In this document: positions 47,281-58,949 of the stretch, piece by piece | How positions within the stretch are numbered: the first letter of the stretch is position 1 | Layout: every line of letters starts with the position of its first letter | Assembly (NCBI GenBank): GCA_947095535.1 | Contig: OX352772.1 | Coordinates: 46,581,445 to 46,645,444 of the forward strand | DNA length: 64,000 nt | Direction: 5' to 3' | DNA from: Poecilobothrus nobilitatus | Lineage: Eukaryota > Arthropoda > Insecta > Diptera > Dolichopodidae | The notes under the pieces: model-generated | What the model was told of the DNA's origin: nothing | Seen by the model: only the letters and a program-made list of their open reading frames with translations | Databases searched by the model: none | Position numbers and translations under genes: made by a program

Positions 47281-49497
47281 CTTTTGAAAAAAAAAAATTG
47301 GAAAAGTATTTAAAAAAAAACCAAAAAAAATTGTTTTGACATTTTGATTTTTAATTTTTTAGCTAAAAATGATGTTTGTTTTTTAATTTAAAATTATAAA
47401 AAAGTTTAAAGTTTAAATTAAAGTTTATATTTTTTTGCAAGACTTGTTTAGACTTATTAGACTTGTTTTAATAAAATAATTTATCTTTGTTTATATTTTT
47501 AAATTGCTGTTAAAAGCGTTCATTACCCTATTAAAAGGATCAAAAGCGCAGAAAACATAGAAAAAAAAAGAAAACTGTCAAAGCGAGTCATGCTTATATT
47601 AAACTTTCGCCTTAAGTGTAGAGAAACAAAAATTAAAAATATATGTATGTATAAGTAATAAGTAGTTGTTGACTAAAAATACACATTTTTTTTTTTGTTG
47701 CAGAGATAAATGTCAAATCCGACAATCAGCCAAAATAATTGAAATTGTCTTAATTTCGTGGATTTTCGATTCTTTCGATTTTTGATTGACGTTGAACGTC
47801 AATAATCATAATTATGATCACATACGATATATAAATGCATATTTTAATGTTTTTATCATGAATTTTTCGTCAATGATCAAAATTCTGTTTGTTACTTTAT
47901 ACTTCTTATGATTTGATATAACTTTTTCTTACTTGAGCTTACTTGTTTAAAAATTTTAAAAAATAATAAAAATTTAATATTTAAATTTATAAATTAAGTT
48001 TAGTTTTATACTTTCACAATTAAAAAAAATATTTAAAATAATTAAAAATTAATTTTAATTGTTCGTGTAATTTGTATTATAAGTTTTTATTTCAGATTAA
48101 ATAATTATTCAATTCAATTTAAATTCAAAATTAATTTTTATATAGTTATAAAATATGATTAAATGCTATTTTCATGGATTATTGAAATCATTTTTTATAA
48201 ATTTTAAAAGAAAAAAAAAAAAATTATAAGTTTTATATAAAAATAAAATTAAGTAATAAATTAAGTAACAAGTTACCATCTAGTTTAAATATTCATATTG
48301 TTTTTTTATTTCATTGAATTCATTCACAAATAGATTTTCTATTGTCCAAAAAAAAAAAAAAAATTTCTTTTTGATTTTATCTTTTTAATAATATCTCTTT
48401 TGTTTTTTTTTTTTTTGTAAAAATAATTCATGGAAAATCCATGGTATTTTCAATTTTGTTAAAAATATCCAAATCCATACAACTTTTAAACGAATTCTTG
48501 GAGTTTTTAAATATGTATTTTTTTAATTTATATTTAAATTGAAAATACCCTGTACATTTTTATAATAACTTTTACACAGCTTATTTAAAAAAAAATATTC
48601 AATATTTATTTGTTTGTTTTTTTTTTAAAAAAATTGGTTTTGTAAATACATTATTGTATAAAAATCGTTACATAAATTTAAATAACAGAAAAAAAAAGAA
48701 AATTTTTTATTACATTTTTTAGCTTAATTAATTATTTATTCGATATTAAAAAATTTACAAATATAAAAATTAACAATATATAATTTTAAATACGAAATGA
48801 ATAAATTATAGAAGCTTTGGCTTATACAAAAAAAAATAAAATGAATTTAAAAAATTTTTTTTAATGTCAAATGAAAATGTTGTTAACTTTTATAACATTG
48901 TTAATATTAAAGTAAATAATATTAGTAATTTAATTTCCAAAAATTTCATATTGCTAAAAAAAACAAAAAAAAAAAAACAAAAAGAGAATACAAATTAAAA
49001 AAAAAAATAACATTATTTAATTTTTTCATATATAAATTGAACCATTTTTTTTTTCATTTTATTTAAATATAATTTTGTTAATTTTTATTGGAAATTATTC
49101 GAATGGAAAACACTAACATTTGTTTAGTGAACAAATTTAAATAATTTATGATCATTTTTATATTTTTATGATGATAGTTGCTCGAAAATCTCTCAAAAAA
49201 CAAAAAAAAAATGTTTAAAAAGATACATTTTTAAAATACATTAATTTTGTAGTGAACAAAAAAGATATTTATATTCTAATTTCAAATAAAATATTAATAA
49301 TGATCCCATAAACAATAAATATTACATTACATTATATTGTAATAGATTTTAGTGTTTTATTGAAAAAACAAAAAAATGATGATATGAATGATGCGTAAAT
49401 ACAATTTTATTTATAATATATTATATATTAATAGATAAATAACAAAATTATAGAAATTCTCATAAATGCTTAATATTGAATACTTTTACGAAATTGA
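47281..49497. other. AT-rich spacer, no gene supported
   Basis: Homopolymer-rich DNA. After 'ttttgttgcag' (AG at 47702-47703) a 26-codon frame runs to TGA 47783-47785; it may be a chance event and is treated only as a finding. The near-palindrome 'ttgacgttgaacgtcaa' lies at about 47786-47802. Confidence 0.4.
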
Positions 49498-49641
49498 GGG
49501 TCGAATGCATAAAACTAAACGTAAACTCAAATCTTACTTTATGTAAAAACTAATTTTTGATCAATATTTTTCCAACAAAATTGAATTTTGCTTAAAAAAA
49601 AGTGTATTTTGAGTTTAAGCTCAATTTTATGCATTCGATCC
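49498..49641. mobile_element. 144-bp inverted-repeat element (MITE), copy 2
   Basis: The left arm 'gggtcgaatgcataaaacta' continues into 'acgtaaactcaaa'. The right arm's reverse complement is 'ggatcgaatgcataaaattg' continuing 'agcttaaactcaaaa'. Same family as 31613..31737. Confidence 0.8.
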
Positions 49642-50937
49642 TTTATCTTGATAGACGGAAGTGTCAAACCAGTTAGGTTCTGTGTTTAGAGATTTTTTTT
49701 ATTGAACATATTATTATAAAATCATTATAAAATAAATTATTGATGATCAATGCATAATTGTTTTTTTAAATGAAAACATTTTAAATACAAAAAAATTTAC
49801 AAATATTTCATTTTTAAATTAAAATGAATTGTTTTTTTTTTTTTTTTGATAAAATTCGAACAACCATCTATTTATTCTTTTTATTAATATTTAAATAAAA
49901 TTATAGAATTTTTATTTTTTTTTTTGATTCTAAATTAACTTTAAGTTAAAATTAAAAAAAAAAAAAAAAAAATCTCAGTCTACAATGTAATTTTTTTTTT
50001 ATGATGTTAATTTTTCTTTTTTTTTTAATTTATGTATTTCTTTTTATTAAAAGAAATTATAACTTCCTACCCTTTTTCTTTATTTTTTTTTTTTTTTTGT
50101 TTTGTTTTTTTGTTTCTACAAATAGTTTTTTGTTTTTTTACATTTATTATTTTATAGTTTTTTTTTATCTTTATAGTTTTAAATAACTAAAAAAAAAAAA
50201 AATTTAAAAAAATTATTTCTGTAACCACTTAAGTATTGTCAATAACATAAAAAATATGTTTTTTGTTCTTTTTTATTTTTTTTAACTTTTTTTTTTTTGT
50301 TGTTTAGGAAAAATGAGAAATTGTTTTTTGATTTATTTTTATTTTCTAAGACATAATTAGTTAGCTTTATTTTGTTAATCATTTACACATAATATTTTGC
50401 TTAAATTAAATTATAATTTTTTTTTTTTCTTTTATATAAACTTTTTTTTTTTTATATAAAAAAACTTTCTTTTTTTTTTTTTGTTTTTAAATTTTAACAC
50501 AAATTATTTATTGTTTTTTAATTTACTTTAATGGTGTGTTGGTTTTTTTTTTTTAATTTACTTTTAAACTTATCTATAAAAAAAAAAAAAAAATTAATTA
50601 TTTAAAAATATTATTTATACACATTTAATTACATTAATTAATTAATTAGAAAATTGTTTTTTTTTAATTATTGATTTACTTTTTTTTTTTTTTCGTTTTC
50701 TTTTTATATAGTAATTTATGGTGGTGGGGATGACTGTAATAGAACTTTTAAGCAATATTGAATTAATGTTTTTTTTTATTTTATTTTACGGAAAATAAAA
50801 ATGATTATAATAGTTTATATTTAACCGATTGGTTTTCAATTATGGTAGCCAAAAGGAAAAAAAAAAACAAAAATGATATTTAAAAAAAAAAAAAAAAAAA
50901 AGTATTTAAAACTGAATGCGAAATGATGATTTTCTCT
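49642..50937. other. Rab10 3' flank, AT-rich
   Basis: Contains the 3' untranslated region of Rab10 next to 50938; a minus-strand AATAAA lies at 50780-50775, about 160 bp after the stop. The rest is poly-A/T-rich with nothing else supported. Confidence 0.4.
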
Positions 50938-53900
50938 TTAAGTAGAACAACAACTTTTATAGGCGGGTGCTTTTTCTTGACCTCTGCGATCAATAACAAC
51001 ACGTTCAGGATTTTCATTTGCTTCACGTCCAGCTGTTTTATCCAATATTGATTCGGCTAATTCACAAAATGCTCTTTCAATATTTATATTTGCTTTAGCT
51101 GATGTTTCCATAAAACGAATACCATGTTCACGTGCAATCTTAAAAAAAATAAATTTATTAATAAAAAAAAGAAGAATTATTAATTATAAAAAATAAGATA
51201 ATTTTATTTAAAATCAAAAAAAACAAAAATTAATATTTTCTGAAGTTTTAAAAATTATTGGGAAAAGAAAAGGAAGAATTATAATTTCATTTAATAGATT
51301 CAAAATGCGCGCGTTAAAAAAATAAAAGAACTCTTAAGCTGAATATCAGTATTAATCGATAAATAAATTAAATCTTCAATCTGTAAACTAAATATTTTTT
51401 TCAGACTTTATGAATGAGAATGGGATTTTCAGTAGGGTATCAAATCAAAAAAAAAAATAATAATTTTTGCTTAAATTAAAATAAAAGAAATAAGTACTTG
51501 ACTATATTTAAAACAAATAAAGAAATATTTAAAAAATTTGATTAAAAAATTATATTTAAAATTATCTAAGAATATTTTTAGCAGTTTAAAAAAAAAAATA
51601 AAACTTAAAACTATTTCAGTTTGTAAAATTTAAAATTTTTCACAAAACAATCGATATATTAAACCAATGGTTTCATCATAAAGAAATCATTTCATTCTTA
51701 TTTTTTTTTTTTTTTTTTTTTTATTTTCAAAATAATAATAAAGCAACAACTGTTTTAGCTGCTGTAGTTAGTTTAAGAATTTATTTAAAATATTAAAGCG
51801 GTTTGTAAATTTCCTTTGTTATTTTTATTCTCGTGGATTTTCCAACTTAATGAATAAAATGAATATGCTTTGATATTTTTTTTTAAATAAAATAATAAAT
51901 ACATGTATATGTAATTACTGAAATGCATATCCAAATGTATTGTATTACAGACAAGTTTAAATTTTTTTCTACATATATAAATATATTATGTACCCACAAA
52001 TTAAAACTTATCATTTATAAATAAAAAAAATAAATCAAAACAAAAATCAATCGAATTAATAGAATATAAAAGAAAAAAATTGTATTGTAGAATAAATTTT
52101 CTAATAAAAATATATTTAATATAATCTATATATATTATTTCAATATAATTTTTACTTTTTATTTTTTTTTTCTTTCATAAGTTAAATATCTTTAAGGAAA
52201 ATTTTCATAATATGTATTTAAATACTATGCTTATATGAATAAAAATCAAACATTTTGATAACTAAACATAAACTATGTATCAACATATTTGAATTCTTGC
52301 TTATTAAAAACAATAAGAATAAGAGCTTTTTAATTAAAAAGAAAAATTAATGTATCATTGAGCAATGTACAAAGTATAATTGATATGAACAATATGACTT
52401 ATGATGCGTAATGCCAGTAATGCGGTAAGTGCTTTTATATTTGATAAATATGTATTCATTTCAATTTCTTCATATATTTTGTTTTATTTTTTCTTATTGT
52501 TTTCTTTTCAATTATACTAAAAAAGTTTTTATTTTTTTACTTTTGCCTTTTTTTTTTTTGTTTTTTTAAAATGCAATAATAATAATTTTAAGTTTAAATT
52601 ATTTTCAAAATTTTAATCAAAAAAAAAATATAAAAAAATAAAAAATTTATCATTTTTGCTGTTTATTTTAAAATACAAACATTATGATTTCATCGAAAGC
52701 AAAAGAAGTCTTATCTAATTAAATTTTATTTAGAAATAAAAAAAATATATTTTTTGATAACATTTCTTTTTAAACAATTTTTTGTATTGTATTTTTATTA
52801 TATCTATATAAGCATGTATATATTTCAATTAAATATTCTGGATATTCATAGGTATAAAAGTATAAAGTCACACCTTGAAACTCAATAATATTTTTGTTTT
52901 TGGTTTTCCTTTTTCTTACTGTATTAAATAATAAATTCATTTTTTTTTTTTTTTTTTTTGTAAACTTACCGCTTCACCTCTTTCTCGGCTAACTACACGT
53001 TTGTCTGTAATATCGCATTTATTACCCAATATCATTTTTTCTACATCCTCGTTTGCGTGCTCATCTATATTTCTTAACCATTTAACTATATTTTCAAATG
53101 TTTTTTCATTTGTTATATCATAGACTAGCATTATACCCATGGCACCACGATAATCTTAAATTAGAATAAAAATTATATACAAGTTCGTAAATATAATAAA
53201 TAAATTATATTAAAATCATATTTATAAATATGGTTTTAATTATACTAAAATAAAAATTTATTAAATAAATTTTAAAATATTTTACTTACATGATGTTGTA
53301 ATGGTATGAAATCTTTCTTGTCCCGCTGTATCCCATATTTGTAATTTAATCTTTTTACCACGTAATTCTACTGTTTTTATTTTAAAATCAATTCCTAAAA
53401 ATAAAAAAAAATATATTAAAAATTTAAAAAAAAAAGAATTTAAGAATTTATTAATTAGTTAAACTTAAAGTAATAATTTTTGTTTTTATTTTTGTTTTAA
53501 ATAGTGAAGAATAGAAATGATGACAGAATTCAATATATTTAATATTGAAAGAGGTATATTTATTAACAAAAAAAAACAATATTTAATATAACCATTTTTA
53601 TTAAACCCTATAAGAGGTTAAAAACGATTCTATTTTTTCACTATACAAATTTATAATTATATATATGTAAATGTATCTAAAAATTACATTATTTTTTTTT
53701 TAATTTTTATATTTTTAAATCTATAACAAATACCATATTGTATTTATAACATTCTTTCTTTAATTATTATACTGCTAATTGATTAGCGGCTTGTACTCTT
53801 CAATAATTGATTCAACAGGAGATAAATAACCCCTTTCCTAAAAGTCATCAAAACATATAACATTCCCGAACATTTTTCGTATTAATACAAAGTGCAGACA

Positions 53901-54262
53901 AGAAAAAAATATTTTTATACACATTATATTAAATATCATATTCAACTATCTTTTCCATTTTTGGAATTTTAGAAAACTTAAAAAAAAATTTTTTTATTTA
54001 ATTCTGATTCAAAAATTTTAATTTATGTAGATAAAGTGCTCCACCTTATTGCCTTTCCCCTCTTAAAAAATCATTCATTTCGATTAAAAAAAAAAATGGA
54101 AAAAAAAATCCTATACTCAAAATCACTTTACTTACCAATTGTGGATATAAATGTTGAAGTAAATGCATCATCTGAAAATCTAAATAATATACAAGTTTTA
54201 CCAACGCCAGAATCTCCAATCAATAATAATTTAAATAATAAATCGTAAGTTTTTTTCGCCAT
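50938..54262 (-). CDS. Rab10: Rab10 small GTPase, four exons
   Basis: Join 54262..54136, 53394..53290, 53154..52970 and 51138..50938: 618 bp, 205 residues plus stop. All three introns (741, 135 and 1831 bp) have gtaagt donors and AG acceptors, and phases match. Rab GTPases cycle between GDP and GTP to direct vesicle traffic; Rab10 works in polarised and basolateral secretion. Visible motifs: P-loop GDSGVGKT (16-23), switch I threonine in FISTIG (about T41), WDTAGQE (63-69), NKCD (122-125), ETSAK (150-154) and C-terminal CCST with the double cysteine (202-203) for prenylation. The start '[19 protein letters not shown]' and '[20 protein letters not shown]' separate Rab10 from the similar Rab8. 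Nothing suggests inactivation. Confidence 0.97.
51139..52969 (-). other. Rab10 intron 3
   Basis: A 1831-bp intron between gcg|gtaagt (52969 downward) and an acceptor at 51140-51139. It is AT-rich with long poly-T tracts (51700-51722, 52941-52959). No other feature was seen. Confidence 0.85.
53395..54135 (-). other. Rab10 intron 1
   Basis: A 741-bp intron that splits the glycine codon after STI (phase 1), with a gtaagt donor. Nothing else was recognised in it. Confidence 0.85.
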
Positions 54263-54571
54263 TATTTAATTTAAAAATCTTTTTTTCTTTAAAATTTTGG
54301 TTTATAGGAGGATTATTTCAAATCAAATAAAAAAAAAACTAGAATTTTATTACGCTCCACTTGTCAAAAAAACAAAGAAGTTAAATGTCATACCATAAAC
54401 ATGTCAACCAACATAAAAAAAATTTTGCAAATATCTAATAATCGATTCTTTCAAAATAATTTCGAATCGATTTTTTAATTTATAAATAAAAAACGAAAAA
54501 TGCCCAGTTGTGAAATGTCATTTTTAAAATAATAACGGTAGGCAGTTTAAAATTGAATTATTTGAATTTTT
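54263..54571 (-). promoter_or_regulatory. Rab10 5' UTR/promoter interval
   Basis: This is the short gap between the Rab10 start and the polyadenylation signal of the upstream candidate gene. Any proximal Rab10 promoter must lie here or within the upstream gene. No TATA or initiator can be singled out in such AT-rich DNA. Confidence 0.4.
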
Positions 54572-54577
54572 TTTATT
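54572..54577 (-). terminator. Polyadenylation signal for the gene ending at 54624
   Basis: Minus-strand AATAAA 47 bp past the TAA of the candidate exon at 54624..54805, at a plausible distance for a short 3' UTR. Confidence 0.4.
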
Positions 54578-54623
54578 GTTGTAGAATATACAAAAGTTTG
54601 TTGTGATGAAAATGTAACTGCAA

Positions 54624-54805
54624 TTAAATGAAATATTTTTTAAAATTTTGATATGTATAATGTGCCGAAATATGCTTAACACGAAAAAAAAACTCTGCCG
54701 TTTCTTGAAAGAAATCAGTTGCCTTGATGAATTCTGATATGGTATAATCGACGAGTATGCCATAAAGCATGAACGCACAACAAATCAAAAGGCCTAAATG
54801 TAAAG
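54624..54805 (-). CDS. Candidate 3'-terminal exon of a membrane protein
   Basis: After a good acceptor ('gaccatttctag', AG at 54807-54806) a frame with 2 bases plus 60 codons runs to TAA at 54626-54624. The 59 residues begin with one strongly hydrophobic stretch, 'LHLGLLICCAFMLYGILV', then a soluble, acidic-to-basic tail ('SEFIKATDFFQETAEFFFRV', 'KHISAHYTY'). G+C content is above background, and a polyadenylation hexamer follows 47 bp on. An in-frame ATG inside the hydrophobic part could start a 48-residue protein, but that would cut the membrane segment, so splicing is more likely. The family is not recognised. It lies just upstream of Rab10 on the same strand. Its 5' exons were not found. 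Confidence 0.5.
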
Positions 54806-55270
54806 CTAGAAATGGTCAATTTCGTTAGTCGGTTTTGTCTTTTCAAAATTTCATTAAATAAACAAACGAACTTGAATTTAAGGGATTCATTGGATTTGAA
54901 AAAAAATGATCATTATATGAGTTTAAAATGTCTTCCAAAATGTAGAGTTATGGTTATGTTTTGCAATATGTTTTTACTTATTCCATAACAATAACATTTA
55001 ACAATAACATTTGTTTACATTGTTTAAATGTAAAAAAAAAGAATTTGTGTAGAAAAGAAAATAAAAAAAAAGCAAAGACTACTTTAAGAATACTCTCAAA
55101 AATATGATAATCAACTTCTATTGAGTTCCGTGTACAGTGCCCTTACTTCTATATAAATATTGCAAATGTGTTAATACTGGTGCGATTTCAAGCTGTCTTT
55201 ACTATTTGGATGGAACAGATAGAGTTATGAAATGTCATTCAGTATTTCGATGACACAACTAATAGTTATA
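54806..55270. other. Spacer or intron upstream of the 54624 exon
   Basis: AT-rich; probably intron of the minus-strand gene ending at 54624. No convincing 5' exon with the required phase was found. Confidence 0.35.
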
Positions 55271-55779
55271 CAGGGTGTTTTTCTTTTTTTCATCAGAGCA
55301 GAGTCAGAGCTGTCAAGCAAAAAAATTGTGTTTCTTTTTATGCTCAGATTATCCAGATTATCCATTTTGTGTTTCTTTTTTAACTTGGATCGGAGTTTGC
55401 TCAGAGCACAATCTGTGAGTTCGTAAAAATTTCTCAGATTTCACAGAGTTGTCAAAAAATAAAACGTCAAATTAAGAATAAAATATTTTTAAAAAAACTG
55501 GTGCATAGATAAACATTTTTTTTTAAGTTTTTTTTTTTTAAATTTTACATATAAACTTTGTTTTATTTTATTTCCTAAATAAATTGCTTTTACAACTACA
55601 TAATATATTTTTACACAAAAATGAAAAAACATAAAAAATAATGACGTTAGAAAATAATTTGGATTAAAATTGATAATTTGTGCTCTGAGCGTTTCTTTTT
55701 TAACTTAGAGCGGTCAGAGTATAAATAAAACCTTGCTCTGAGCATTAATCTGATGAGAAAAAGAAAACGCACACAGGGA
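55271..55779. mobile_element. Inverted-repeat element with 'ctctgagc' motifs
   Basis: The left 'ttttctttttttcatcagag' (about 55279-55298) pairs with the right end, whose reverse complement contains 'ttttctttttctcatcaga'. Inside, 'gtttctttttaacttggatcgg'-type text (about 55368) recurs as 'gtttcttttttaacttagagcgg' near 55690. 'gctcagagcac' and 'gtgctctgagc' occur inverted. The outermost bases do not match cleanly, so the ends are approximate. Confidence 0.55.
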
Positions 55780-56438
55780 GCGTGCACCCGTATTATAAGT
55801 GGTATCCATGAAATGCATCTATTCTATGTATATGTACCTAGCTAAATGTCTGAAACGATGCGATACACTCTACTGTGTAATATTTAAAATTCTCATTATA
55901 AGTAAAAAATTGTAGATATATAAACATATAATATAATTCTAACTACAGCATTTTATCAAAATTCAACCGCAACAATCTGTAAAGAACACTATCTTTTGTG
56001 TTGGCTAAAAAAACCGAAAAAAAATTAAAACTTGTATCCAAAAATAAAAATAACTGTGAATTTTAACAGCCATATCTTGCAAACAAACAAAACCAAATAA
56101 GAAAAAAAATGCTATATGATTATTAGTACTCTCAACTCTCAAGTTATTAGACCAAAATGCTTCAGCAAAGAGAATCTTTCAGTTCAAACCTTATGACATT
56201 CAAAAACAAAATAATTTAACTTTACATCTTTTTACCATAATATAAAAGTGCTGACTTATAAAATTAAAAAAAAATTTTTTTTGTTTGAACATTTTTAATA
56301 ATTACTTAAATTAGGTCACTTAAGTTTGTATACTTTTGTTTTAATTTTAATTTGAATTCTTAAAAAACTGACTTATATTATATTAAAATTAAATTTGTTT
56401 TGCTGATAAATTTTTATATATTACGGTTACCAATTAAA
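55780..56438. other. AT-rich spacer, no gene seen
   Basis: No supported coding segment before the LINE at 56439. Confidence 0.4.
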
Positions 56439-58692
56439 ATGAATCAAAATAAATTCAGTGCCGTACTCTGTATTATTACAGATTCCAAAACAGATGTCAT
56501 CGCATGCAATGGCATCTGTAACAGAAAGTTCCATGGGGTTTGCATTAATGCCCCCACGGGCTGGCAAACATGTAAAACGTTTATTTCGCATCATTTTGTT
56601 TGCTAAAGTTGCTTAGATTTAAGCCAGCCTAATGATCTGAAAAATGAACTTCTTTCGGCAACATCAAAAGAGCTGGTTGGCATTCGAGAAGTAGTTGGAC
56701 ATATGAAGGACGATTTAAACGAAGGACGATGAACTTATCTCTTCACGCTATGGGTTCGGAGAAACAATTACCTAATGATAGCCAGAAGGAAATTCAATGC
56801 GATGTGAGTGAGTTATTTAAACAACAGTTTGATAAATTAAATAAACCATCCATAGTTTATAAAGACGTATTTATCCAACCTGGCAATATCACACCTAACA
56901 CAAAGGCAAAGAGCAAAATAAATAAAGCAAAACCTGGAGTTAAGGCTACAATAGTCCCAGTGACTACAAAAAAGCCTTCTTTTTCTCTTTGCATTTCAAG
57001 GTTAAATTGCAAAACTACAGAAAAAAGCTTTGAGTGCTATATTAAACAAAAATTTAAATGTGATATTGCATTATGTAAAAAGGTTACTTCCAAAAACACC
57101 CGAAATACTTGTCGTTTAAGCTGCACGTTCCTGAAAACATGATCATGAAGGTGAAAAATCTTAAATTTTGGGATATGAGGACCACAATTACAAAATTCCG
57201 GGATATTAGATGTAAAGATGCGAAAAACAAATTAGATAATAAGTTAAATATTAATTATAATAGTAGTAAAAAAAATAATATTAAAAGTAATAAAATTAAT
57301 AAAAATAAAAATAGGAGTAATAATAATAATAATAAAAATAGGAGTAATAATAATAAAAATAAAAATATTTCTAGTAATAATATAAAAATAACATCTAAAA
57401 ATAATAAGATTGTTTCTGATAATAATAATTCTAATTCTAGCATTAACGTTAATAATTTAACTGTTCATCCTAATAATAGTTCAACCTTTGACAAGTCATT
57501 AAACTCTAGCACAACAGACACAAATAATTCCATAATCATAGTAAATCCTAACTCAGACATTACACTACTTCAAACATAAATCAGAACAACAAATCTCATA
57601 ACCACAATACTATTCAGAACAGTAATAACAATATAAACGCTTTTACTATTGCAACTAAAGATTCTTAAATTACCAATAATTGAACCTCCTCCTTTTTCCT
57701 CAACTTCACCAAATGTTCCTTCTACTTCTAAATTCATAAACTTTGTTCAAGATGAAACTCTTCAACCTTCAATTATTAACCCGCTTTTACCACCGATAAC
57801 AAGAATGAGACAACAATCTCTTGCCAACAACGACAATATACAGTCGCTCTTTCTAGACTAAGAAAAGATAAAGTCTATAACATGGTCAGATTATATTTGT
57901 CATACTTGTTTGATGATAAATATAATACTGTGTTGGAAGGTAAGACCAGAACAAGTATAAAGGTTTTAATTGATAACGAAGGTTTACCAACCAAATACAA
58001 AGAATTATATAAATTATATATAAAATTTCACGAAACTAAAGATATATCTTCCAAAGATGTCTCAGACGACTTAAAGGCATACCGCAGTCAGTGTAATAGT
58101 AATTATTACAATCACTTACAAGTTTCGAATGATAATTATAATAAATTTTTTCGTGCCAATAAATAATTTAAATAAGATCTCTACATCTTTGATAGATTCT
58201 TCAATTTTGATAAATTTATCAATATATTATCAAAATGTCAGAGGTCTTAGAACAAAAACAAGTCAAATCGTACTTAATTCAATAAGTTTAAATTTTGACG
58301 TATTTACATTAACTGAAACTTGGCTGAATTCTTCTATTATTATTATTAATCTTGTGCTTTTCGATAGCTCATATTCTGTTTTTAGAAAAGATAGATATGC
58401 TGAACCTAATCTATCTAATAGTTACGTTCCTAAAGAGGAAGGTGTATTGATTGCCGTCAAAAACTCTTTTAATGCAAATGAAATTCCTATTTCTAACGCA
58501 AACGGTCTTGAAATAATAGGTGTGAATATAAAATTTTCAAAGAAAAATGTAAATATTGTTAACAAATACATTTCACCCTTAAATATTTATATTACTCTTT
58601 TAAATGTAATAGATTCGATTTGCTGTAATTCAGGTCCTAATGATGAGTTAATTTTATGTGAAGATTTTAATCCTAATATATGTGTTGTATAA
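56439..58692 (+). pseudogene. Decayed LINE (CR1/Jockey-like) with PHD-finger ORF1 and endonuclease
   Basis: ORF1 starts MNQNKFSAV and contains a PHD-like finger ('CNGICNRKFHGVC', 'HHFVC', stop, 'SCLDL'). After a frameshift, 56729-57142 and 57109-57579 carry the RRM-like ORF1 segment ('ISRLNCKTTEKSFECYIKQK', 'SFKLHVPENMIMKVKNLKFW', 'TTITKFRDI') and an asparagine-rich linker from AAT repeats. 57882-58166 has no recognised domain ('TKYKELYKLYIKF'). 58129-58692 is the N-terminal part of ORF2, an apurinic-like endonuclease: 'IYYQNVRGLRTKTSQI', 'FTLTETWLN', 'GVLIAVKN', ending near 'LCEDFN'. There is no reverse transcriptase, so the copy is 3'-truncated at about 58740, which is unusual for LINEs. 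Stops and frameshifts make it inactive. Confidence 0.85.
57290..57440 (+). repeat. AAT-rich trinucleotide tract in LINE ORF1
   Basis: Runs of 'aataataataataat' with 'aaaaatagg' interruptions encode an Asn/Lys/Ser-rich linker. The opposite-strand Leu-rich frame is a by-product. Confidence 0.75.
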
Positions 58693-58949
58693 TGTGTAAT
58701 GGATGTGTTGAATTAGACCCAAGATTTTTAAGATCTGTAGCGCCCATTAAATAAGTAATTGAAAAAAAATATATATATATTTATTATTTTTGTTTTTTTT
58801 TTTTTTTTTCTTTTGTTTTTATTATCACTAAATTATTTGTTTTACAATATAATATAATTATTATAATAATATTTTAAATAATTCAAATTAAATCACATAT
58901 TTAAATACATCTACATATATTCTTATAAATAAATTTTTGTTTTTGTTTA
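58693..58949. other. Spaetzle-family gene 3' flank
   Basis: AT-rich. Minus-strand AATAAA at 58795-58790, about 155 bp past the stop, could serve as the polyadenylation signal. Confidence 0.35.

Noticed and set aside
50001..50186. Phe-rich frame in poly-T DNA (also 59617..59802 and 59905..60123)
   Set aside because: Homopolymer translation with no domain, splice or composition support.
57255..57443. Leu-rich minus-strand frame
   Set aside because: It is the complement of an AAT-repeat linker in a LINE ORF1.
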